This document shows, piece after piece, positions 7,205-13,315 of a DNA stretch of 35,672 nucleotides; positions within the stretch are counted from its first letter, which is position 1; the number at the start of each line of letters is the position of its first letter. Under the pieces are notes generated by a model, which saw nothing but the letters and a program-made list of their open reading frames with translations, was not told where the DNA came from and ran no database searches. A program made the position numbers and the translations under genes. Location: the NCBI GenBank assembly GCA_034438015.1, contig DAOTTD010000253.1, forward strand, positions 1-35,672. Direction: 5' to 3'. The stretch comes from JACDAE01 sp034438015 (lineage in GTDB: Bacteria; Chloroflexota; Ktedonobacteria; Ktedonobacterales; Ktedonobacteraceae).

Positions 7205-8176
7205 ATGTCTGCTGAAGCGCAGACAACGACGCAGGAGGCCCGGCAAGCACAGGTACAGGGCAATGAGGCCATCGTCGTTGATCAGTTTAGCAAAAGCTAC
7301 GGCTCGAACCGGGTCGTTGATTCTTTAGAGTTTACTGTGCATAAAGGCGAGGTATTTGCGCTGCTGGGTCCCAACGGAGCGGGCAAGACGACGACCGTGG
7401 AGACGCTGGAGGGGTATCGTAAGCCGGATCAAGGGACGATCCGCGTGCTAGGGCTCGACCCGATCCGGCAGGCAAGCGCGTTGAAGCCACGCATCGGCGT
7501 GATGTTGCAGCAGGACGGACTCTACCCGGCGCTGACGGCGCGCGAGGTGCTGCGCCTCTTCGCGGGCTACTATGAGCAGCCACAGGATACTGATGCCCTA
7601 CTCGAACGTGTCGGATTGAGCACTGCGGCGAAAACGCGCTGCCGCCGCCTGTCTGGCGGGCAGAAGCGACGCCTCGCCCTCGCCCTCGCGCTGGTCGGCA
7701 ATCCAGAGCTCGTCTTTCTGGACGAACCGACGGCGGGAATGGACCCCCAGGCGCGCCTGGCGACGTGGGAAATCGTTCGCGACCTCAAGAACAACGGCGT
7801 CACAGTCCTGCTCACCACGCACCTGATGGACGAGGCCGAGCGACTCGCCGATCGCGTAGCCATCATCGATTCCGGGCGGCTAATCGCGCTGGACACGCCC
7901 GCCAACATGATCGGCACGCAGAACGCCAACGTCGTGCACTTTGTCGCGCCGGTCGGACTGGATAGCGCGCAACTGGCGGCGCTACCCTCGGTTCGCACAG
8001 CCAGCGAGCAGCGTCCGGGGAGCTACGCGCTCGAAACAGAGAATATACAGGCGACACTGGTTGAACTGACCACATGGTTACGCGAACACAATATCACCCT
8101 CTCCGAATTGCGCGTGGGGCATGGATCACTGGAAGACCTGTTCCTGCGCCTGACCGGATCGGAGGTACGAGAATAG
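7205..8176 (+). CDS. ABC-2 exporter ATP-binding subunit
   Basis: The 323-residue protein has one complete ABC ATPase domain. The Walker A GPNGAGKT is at 55-62, the Q-loop region is near 100-104, the signature LSGGQKRR at 149-156, Walker B with catalytic Glu (LVFLDEPTAGMD) at 169-180, and the H-loop His at 206. A C-terminal extension of about 90 residues is typical of the DrrA/CcmA-type drug and antibiotic export ATPases. It would sit on the cytoplasmic face and pair with the permease encoded one base downstream. AAGGAG lies 8 bases before the ATG. The exported compound cannot be read from sequence. All catalytic motifs are intact. Confidence 0.95.
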   Translation: MSAEAQTTTQEARQAQVQGNEAIVVDQFSKSYGSNRVVDSLEFTVHKGEVFALLGPNGAGKTTTVETLEGYRKPDQGTIRVLGLDPIRQASALKPRIGVMLQQDGLYPALTAREVLRLFAGYYEQPQDTDALLERVGLSTAAKTRCRRLSGGQKRRLALALALVGNPELVFLDEPTAGMDPQARLATWEIVRDLKNNGVTVLLTTHLMDEAERLADRVAIIDSGRLIALDTPANMIGTQNANVVHFVAPVGLDSAQLAALPSVRTASEQRPGSYALETENIQATLVELTTWLREHNITLSELRVGHGSLEDLFLRLTGSEVRE

Positions 8177-8177
8177 C

Positions 8178-8948
8178 ATGGAGATACGTTATATACCTGG
8201 GAGCAGCAAAGCCGCGCCATTTGCACGGCAGGTACTCAATCAGGTCCGCTACGAGCTGCTGCTCACACTGAGGCGAGGTGAGAACATCCTCGTCACCCTG
8301 ATCGTCCCGGTCCTGCTGCTTATCTTCTTCGCCTCGCTCAACATCATACCGGCGACGAACGGGAGTCCGGTCAACTTTCTGCTGCCGGGCATCCTGGCGC
8401 TGGCGATCATCGCGGCGGGGATGGTCAACCTGGGCATCGCCACGGCCTACGAGCGGTATTACGGCGTCCTGAAACGGCTGGGCAGTTCTCCGCTCTCGCG
8501 TGGCGGGCTCATCTTCGCCAAGATCATCTCCATCTTAATTCTGGAGGTCATACAGGTTCTACTGCTGGTCGGAGTCGCCATCGTTCTTTACAGATGGCAG
8601 CTCACGGGATCGGCGCTGCTCGCGCTCGCGGTCATAGCGCTCGGCACCGTCACCTTCGCTGCGCTGGGGCTGGCGATGGCGGGAGCGCTGCGGGCCGAAC
8701 TCACCCTGGCGGGGGCGAACGCGCTCTTCCTGGTCTTTCTGCTGATCGGCGACGGTATCTTGCCGATAGAGCATCTCCCCACACCGTTGGCGGACCTGGC
8801 GCAGATATTGCCGGCGGCAGCGCTCACCGATGCACTGCGGGCCGCCATGACGAACGGAGCGGCATTCCCCACATCGCCGTTGATCGTCCTGGCGGTATGG
8901 GCGGTAGTGATATTGATCGTCGCGGTACGGACGTTTAAGTGGGAGTGA
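8178..8948 (+). CDS. ABC-2 type permease
   Basis: The 256-residue integral membrane protein has about six transmembrane helices (first near 38-58, last near 232-250) separated by short loops, as in DrrB-like ABC-2 permeases. Its cytoplasmic N-terminus contains the family's usual amphipathic lead-in (VRYELLLTLRRGENILVTL). The gene starts one base after the stop of the ATPase gene, and its ribosome site (GGAGG) lies inside the end of that gene, so the two are translationally coupled and form one transporter. It belongs to the exporter half of the ABC families; the substrate is unknown, with drugs or lipids being usual for relatives. Confidence 0.92.
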   Translation: MEIRYIPGSSKAAPFARQVLNQVRYELLLTLRRGENILVTLIVPVLLLIFFASLNIIPATNGSPVNFLLPGILALAIIAAGMVNLGIATAYERYYGVLKRLGSSPLSRGGLIFAKIISILILEVIQVLLLVGVAIVLYRWQLTGSALLALAVIALGTVTFAALGLAMAGALRAELTLAGANALFLVFLLIGDGILPIEHLPTPLADLAQILPAAALTDALRAAMTNGAAFPTSPLIVLAVWAVVILIVAVRTFKWE

Positions 8949-9039
8949 CGGATGATGAGGAAAATTGGATTCCGTATTCCGAGCACCAACGCCGCTGTCG
9001 CGGCTACCGCTTCGCGATCAGGCGCTCGGAGAGGAATGA

Positions 9040-9555
9040 TCAGTGGCTGGGCTTCCACACCCACTGATTGGGGCAGGTGTAGTCAAGCACGGCTATACTG
9101 CCTGTGCCAAGCGACGAGACAATGACCTGCGGCACAGTCGAAACCTGGAGATGATTGTGCAGATCGGGGAGCAAGACGGAGAGGCCATCCAGTTCGTGAA
9201 CAAGCGAGATGGAGGTATGAAACGTAGCGACGCGCTCAATAATGATATCAACGCTGAAATTCACCGTCTGCGTCGTCGGATCGTAATCAAGCAGGTGCGG
9301 AATCATAGTATCGTCGTCTTTGCGAAAGGGATCGCGAAAGGTAAAATCCGTCTTGTAAGGATTATCGGGCGAGGCGTGGGCGAAGGCGTAGGCCTCAGTA
9401 CAGAGGCTATACTTAAAAGCGCTATGGGGAGTAAGCACCAGGCCCGATTGCGGAGATGGAGGCGCGACAAACATTGCTAAATATTGATGTAGTGCGAAGA
9501 GGGAAACGGTCATAGAAACGACGCCAACGAGCACGAAGAGCATCCAGCGTTTCAT
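9040..9555 (-). CDS. Exported or membrane-anchored protein with two cysteines
   Basis: The 171-residue protein begins MKRW followed by a hydrophobic segment (about 5-31), which would act as a signal or single anchor. The remaining 140 residues look extracytoplasmic, with two cysteines, C52 and C161, near the two ends of the domain. I do not recognise a family. It lies 100 bases downstream of, and on the same strand as, a VKOR-type protein that makes disulfides, so a C52-C161 disulfide made by that partner is a reasonable inference. GGGAG lies about 9 bases before the start. No catalytic motif is visible. Confidence 0.65.
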   Translation of the reverse strand: MKRWMLFVLVGVVSMTVSLFALHQYLAMFVAPPSPQSGLVLTPHSAFKYSLCTEAYAFAHASPDNPYKTDFTFRDPFRKDDDTMIPHLLDYDPTTQTVNFSVDIIIERVATFHTSISLVHELDGLSVLLPDLHNHLQVSTVPQVIVSSLGTGSIAVLDYTCPNQWVWKPSH

Positions 9556-9654
9556 GTGCGTGACTCCCTCTCTCTTTTCCGTTCACCTGTACAGGCTCAC
9601 GCTACGCGGGAAGACGGTTGATATGGATGCTCGTCGAGCAAAGAAACACAGCGA

Positions 9655-10161
9655 TCAGCGATCTCTCTTTGCCGCCGCTACGGGCTGTTCCTCCTCGACC
9701 TCGAACTCTTCGGCGGGCTCAGGCCCCTGTAAGTTTACAACCGTCATAAGGAGCATTACCAGGATGATCACGTGCAAAGCAGTACACCACGCGCAGAGGC
9801 GATGGAGGCGCACCAGTTCCACGAAGACCAGGTACAGTACGGTCAGCATACCCACCAGCGCCCAGGCGAACTGAGCGATGTGGATGCTACGGCGTTCCGG
9901 CCAGACGCGCCAGGCGATAAACGCCAGGGAGGCGCTCACGAGGCACCAGACCAGGCCAGGGACCGTGATCGGGATAGTAGTGCCAGGCACAACGGAATAG
10001 GGGCTGGAGAGCACACTCGCACAATCTACGAAGCCACTGGCAGAGCAGACCAGGGGCACATTCTCGTAGTGGACCGCAGTCAGGTAGATCGAGATGGCCA
10101 CGCCCAACAATGAGAGGACGAACAGAGTGATCTGCCCTCCTGAACGTCGAATGAATGTCAT
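9655..10161 (-). CDS. VKOR-family thiol oxidoreductase
   Basis: The 168-residue membrane protein has the vitamin K epoxide reductase layout: four or more helices, a first extracytoplasmic loop with a conserved cysteine pair (C39 and C47, followed by SVLSSPYS), and the quinone-side redox motif C123-A-W-C126 in the last helical region (VELVRLHRLCAWCTALH). Bacterial VKOR proteins pass electrons from a secreted thiol oxidase to quinone and so support disulfide formation outside the membrane. No thioredoxin-like domain is fused here, unlike many relatives; the C-terminus is a short charged tail. AGAGGA lies 6 bases before the ATG. The downstream gene encodes an exported protein with two cysteines. 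Confidence 0.88.
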   Translation of the reverse strand: MTFIRRSGGQITLFVLSLLGVAISIYLTAVHYENVPLVCSASGFVDCASVLSSPYSVVPGTTIPITVPGLVWCLVSASLAFIAWRVWPERRSIHIAQFAWALVGMLTVLYLVFVELVRLHRLCAWCTALHVIILVMLLMTVVNLQGPEPAEEFEVEEEQPVAAAKRDR

Positions 10162-10296
10162 AGACTGTCCTCTTGATAAAGTATATACCTTCTATCTTTC
10201 ATTATACTCTATGGGCAATAGCATAGCTTTGCATGGAAGGAATGTCAATACGTAGTGAGGCTCAAGAATCCAGGCGCTGTGGTACAATGTCATGAA

Positions 10297-10317
10297 CCCC
10301 CGCATGAATGACGGGGG
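10297..10317 (-). ncRNA. Right-end hairpin, likely 3' end of the omega RNA scaffold
   Basis: On the minus strand CCCCCG, a nine-base loop, and CGGGGG form a stem 8 bases past the tnpB stop codon. In characterised TnpB systems the guide RNA overlaps the 3' end of tnpB and finishes with such a stem at the element border, the guide being the flanking DNA. By analogy the guide would begin near 10290 and read toward lower coordinates. Confidence 0.45.
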
Positions 10318-10324
10318 CTTGTCC

Positions 10325-11479
10325 CTAATCCGAAGACTGAGACGATAGGCCGCATGACGGCGACCCACTCGCGAAGGGTCTACCGACGCGAGCAAGGTGT
10401 TTCTCTCGAATGTTGTAACTGGCGTTGAGATCAGCATTGAGGGTGTAGCCACATTCTCGACATTTGAAGAGACTTTGAGACCGACGATTGGAGCGATGCT
10501 GGAAATGACAGAACGAACAGGTCTGGCTGGTGTGCCGTGGGTCTACTTTGACCACGTGCATGCCGCGTTCCTGCGCTTTGTACGACAGGAAGTTGTGGAA
10601 CTGCGCAAAGCTCCAACTATGCAAGCGCCGTTTAGTCTCTCGCTTCTTGCCTGTTCGTCCTCCGATCTTGGAGGTCGAACGAATGTGGGTCAGGTTCTCA
10701 AGCACGATGGTACTGCCAGGGGTGGCGTGCTGAACAATGCGTTTGGAGAGGACATGATCGCAGTCCCGGTGGAATCGCAGTCCCTTGCCGCTCACCTTTT
10801 TCAAGTGGCGTTTGGCCGACTTTGTTCCTTTGGACTGAAGCTTTCTCTTGAGACGGAAACGGCGGCGGTCCACCTCTTTCCAGTGTCGGTTTCCCAGGAA
10901 GTGACGCTCAGAGGTGACGGCGGGACGGTTGAGTCCCAGGTCAACGCCAATCACATCACTGGTAGCAGGGATGTCAGGGTCAGGCAGGGACACCACGACA
11001 TGCAACCAGTACTTCCCGTTACGCAAGCACAGATCAGCCGTCGCTATCTCGCCACCTGCATACTTGGCGCTGTAAGGGGGAACCTTGAAGGGGATACTGA
11101 TACGTCCTGCAACCGTAGACAGCCGAACCGTAGAAGTAGACCAATTGAGAATGTAGGTATGCACATTGTAGCGAACCGCGCAACTGCGAGAGCGAGGACA
11201 GCCAGTTTTACGCCCTTTCTTCTGGCGATCAAAGGCGCTCTTGAGCGTCTCCGTCGCTTTGATGCGGGCCTGAATAAGCAGATCGCTCACCAAACCTGAA
11301 CAGGCGGCTTTGGTCTCGTAGTACGTTGCGTGATGCAACTTCACGCCATTCTTCTCACCGTGTTGCCAGCCATAGGCACACACCTGGTTGAACGCTTGTG
11401 TGAATTGCTGCAACGTCTCAGACAAGGCTTGCGCTTGTTCGGGCGTGGTAGTCAGTTGGATCTTGACGGTTCTCTGCAT
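10325..11479 (-). CDS. tnpB: TnpB RNA-guided nuclease (IS605 OrfB family)
   Basis: The 384-residue protein has the full TnpB order: an N-terminal helix-turn-helix/WED region, then a RuvC-like nuclease with D180 (GVDLGLNRP), E261 (VLENL) and D350 (LNADLNASYNI). A zinc ribbon, C321-x-x-C324 and C340-x-x-C343, is inserted before the last Asp. All three catalytic acids and four zinc ligands are present, so it may be active. TnpB proteins cut DNA guided by an RNA made from the element's right end and help keep the element in place. No clear ribosome site precedes the ATG. The nearby start of an alpha/beta hydrolase is divergent. Confidence 0.93.
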   Translation of the reverse strand: MQRTVKIQLTTTPEQAQALSETLQQFTQAFNQVCAYGWQHGEKNGVKLHHATYYETKAACSGLVSDLLIQARIKATETLKSAFDRQKKGRKTGCPRSRSCAVRYNVHTYILNWSTSTVRLSTVAGRISIPFKVPPYSAKYAGGEIATADLCLRNGKYWLHVVVSLPDPDIPATSDVIGVDLGLNRPAVTSERHFLGNRHWKEVDRRRFRLKRKLQSKGTKSAKRHLKKVSGKGLRFHRDCDHVLSKRIVQHATPGSTIVLENLTHIRSTSKIGGRTGKKRETKRRLHSWSFAQFHNFLSYKAQERGMHVVKVDPRHTSQTCSFCHFQHRSNRRSQSLFKCRECGYTLNADLNASYNIREKHLARVGRPFASGSPSCGLSSQSSD

Positions 11480-11531
11480 GCAGAAAGTTTACCATATATG
11501 TCAAGATATTGCAAATGTTGAATGGATATTC

Positions 11532-11545
11532 CCGCCTGCGGGCGG
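11532..11545. repeat. Left-end hairpin of the TnpB element
   Basis: CCGCC, TGCG loop, GGCGG form a compact stem 53 bases upstream of tnpB. Such imperfect palindromes mark IS200/IS605 ends. Confidence 0.45.
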
Positions 11546-11556
11546 CTTTCTTTCCT

Positions 11557-11593
11557 CCCCTGCTGAAAAGACAGGGGCCCCCAGAAAGGGGGC
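11557..11593 (+). promoter_or_regulatory. Tandem hairpins covering the hydrolase ribosome site
   Basis: CCCCTG/CAGGGG (11557-11577) is followed at once by GCCCCC-AGAAA-GGGGGC (11577-11593, sharing one G). The only purine-rich ribosome site for the hydrolase ATG at 11597 is the GGGGG inside the second stem. Translation may thus be repressed unless the stem is opened, for example by ribosomes or a factor; this is inferred. Confidence 0.5.
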
Positions 11594-11596
11594 TGT

Positions 11597-12358
11597 ATGG
11601 CTATGCTAACGAGAAAGGCGAAATTTCCAGAAAAAGCAGAGCGCATCGTCGTAGGCAAACACCACCTTTATTACCGCACGGTTGGTAGTGGTACGCCTCT
11701 TGTGCTTATTCACGGCTATGGCGTCTCGGGGCAGATATGGCAACGCACGCTACCCTATCTCGCGCAGCAGCACCAGGTATTCATCGTCGATCTACCAGGG
11801 TATGGGCACAGTCCAGCCACAAGAGTATGGCACCTGCGCGAGATGGCTCCGCTGCTGGCGACGTGGCTGCGCCAGCTACAGCTTTCCAGTGTTGCGGTGA
11901 CGGGACATTCCATGGGAGGCGCGATTGCGATCCACCTGACGGCGAACGCACCTGAGCTGGTCAGCCGGTTGATACTGGTCAATGCGGCGGGGATACCTCT
12001 GCGAGCGCGCCTGCCCTCGCTGGCGGCACGCTCACTGCATTCGTTCTTCCAGATTGGCAATGGGCACCTGCCGCTAGGACTTGTGCGCGACATACTGCAG
12101 CCACGGCTCAACCTGCTATGGCAGACGGCGCAGGAGATGAAACGCAGCGACTTTCGAGAAGAACTCGCACAGATTAGCACTCCCACGCTGATCATCTGGG
12201 GCGAGCGCGACGTGATGTTGCCGATTGCGCTGGGACACGCGCTCAAGGACGCGTTGCCGCACGCCACCTTCGTCACTATGCCCCATTGTGGACACCGTCC
12301 CATGCTGGCGCAACCCGCGCAGTTCAGCAAACTGGTGTTAGAATTTATAGCTACTTGA
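11597..12358 (+). CDS. Alpha/beta hydrolase
   Basis: The 253-residue protein follows the alpha/beta hydrolase fold: oxyanion-hole segment LIHGYGVSG, nucleophile elbow GHSMGG with the catalytic Ser near residue 101, acid in IIWGERDVMLP, and the catalytic His in PHCGHRP near the C-terminus. The triad looks intact. It is most like the small soluble hydrolases (esterase, C-C hydrolase and haloperoxidase-like group); the substrate cannot be told. There are two candidate starts, ATG at 11597 and 11603. No signal peptide is seen, so it is cytoplasmic. It stands alone between the TnpB element and a small unknown gene. Confidence 0.9.
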   Translation: MAMLTRKAKFPEKAERIVVGKHHLYYRTVGSGTPLVLIHGYGVSGQIWQRTLPYLAQQHQVFIVDLPGYGHSPATRVWHLREMAPLLATWLRQLQLSSVAVTGHSMGGAIAIHLTANAPELVSRLILVNAAGIPLRARLPSLAARSLHSFFQIGNGHLPLGLVRDILQPRLNLLWQTAQEMKRSDFREELAQISTPTLIIWGERDVMLPIALGHALKDALPHATFVTMPHCGHRPMLAQPAQFSKLVLEFIAT

Positions 12359-12417
12359 TTCAAAAAAGCTCCTAACTAAGAAGCCCTGTGATTCCCTCTG
12401 AATGTATAGCAACATAT

Positions 12418-12447
12418 TTGCTTTTACTCTAAAGAAGAAGGTATACT
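12418..12447 (+). promoter_or_regulatory. Promoter upstream of the small unknown gene
   Basis: TTGCTT (12418-12423) and TATACT (12442-12447) are 18 bases apart, about 160 bases before the next start codon. Confidence 0.45.
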
Positions 12448-12605
12448 AGAGTCATTGCACAACTTCACTGTTTTGTTGACTGAGTAGAAGATTAGGAAAA
12501 CAGTTCGCGTGGCTTCAGCACATTGAAACACGTTTGCTCTTGTAAGCTCTTCTGTAGTGTCGAACTGGAGTGCCTCTCACTCATTCTCGAAAGAAGGGCC
12601 ATATT

Positions 12606-12914
12606 ATGCAGGAACTACCTACGGCGCAGACAGAAACTACTGACGTAGCAGAGACAGGACTTAGTGAGTACCTGAGTGCAGCTCTGATGCAGACGGAATT
12701 CTTGCAGAAGATTTTACGCAACTTGCAAGAAGGTTCCGATCTCTCCCTGGCCGCATGGCAGGCGGCCTTTGAGGCGTCCGATCGCACGTTAGAACACATC
12801 AACAAGGCCATGACATTGGCACAAGTAGTATTTGACGGACATGTAGTGGAAGTGTCAGGGGCCTTGTCAGAAGCCCTGATCTGTGATGAGTTCAAGTGCC
12901 TGACCTGGAAGTAG
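12606..12914 (+). CDS. Small acidic protein, unknown function
   Basis: From the ATG at 12606 the protein has 102 residues, rich in Glu, Ala, Leu and Thr, and predicted to be mostly helical and soluble. I recognise no motif. AGAAGGGCC lies upstream of this ATG, whereas the earlier in-frame GTG at 12570 has no ribosome site, so the shorter form is preferred. A sigma70-like promoter precedes it. It stands upstream of the kinase-STAND gene with a 400-base gap, so there is no strong evidence that they act together. Confidence 0.55.
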   Translation: MQELPTAQTETTDVAETGLSEYLSAALMQTEFLQKILRNLQEGSDLSLAAWQAAFEASDRTLEHINKAMTLAQVVFDGHVVEVSGALSEALICDEFKCLTWK

Positions 12915-13226
12915 CTGTAACTTTACTCATAGCCCGGTTCTTCCGCAGACTCGCTAATTCGGGTGGACGGCACCGGTGAGGCAGGAAAGAAAGCCGCCAC
13001 CAGGACAGCTTGAGAAAGAAGCCTCTCACGGAGAAACCTCTCGAAGCAGCGAGGATGCGTAAGAGTTGACCATTCAGACAAATCACAGTATTTGATGGAT
13101 GTAGGCTGCTCGTAGAAGGAATTAGTCCACCATGCCTCCCTCACCTGCTATAACAGCAGACGCCCGCAAAAAGTTACAATAGAAACGGCCTCGAATGCCT
13201 AATAGTCCCGTATATAAACAAATTTC
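12915..13226. other. Intergenic stretch without recognised genes
   Basis: Two overlapping short frames on the minus strand (12892-13086 and 12923-13144) resemble nothing I know and lack ribosome sites. I see no repeat or structured RNA here. Confidence 0.4.
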
Positions 13227-13255
13227 TTGATTTTATAGGCATGATAGTGTATCTT
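13227..13255 (+). promoter_or_regulatory. Possible promoter of the kinase gene
   Basis: TTGATT (13227-13232) and TATCTT (13250-13255) are 17 bases apart, about 60 bases before the ATG at 13316. This supports the later start, since an ATG at 13241 would lie inside the promoter. Confidence 0.35.
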
Positions 13256-13315
13256 CACATGGTCAATTATAAAGAAGCACTCTCCCTGACAGGATATGTA
13301 AAAGAGGTCAAAAGC

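Larger units (their letters stand above)
10290..11550 (-). mobile_element. TnpB-only IS200/IS605-type element
   Basis: The element carries tnpB alone, without a tnpA transposase of the Y1 type. Likely ends are short hairpins: a right-end stem-loop at 10297-10317 just after the tnpB stop and a left-end stem-loop at 11532-11545. No target duplication is expected for this class. Exact borders cannot be fixed without an empty-site comparison. Confidence 0.65.

Noticed and set aside
10397..11299. 300-codon open frame on the plus strand
   Set aside because: It is antisense to the intact tnpB gene, has no ribosome site and resembles nothing; open antisense frames are common in GC-rich genes.
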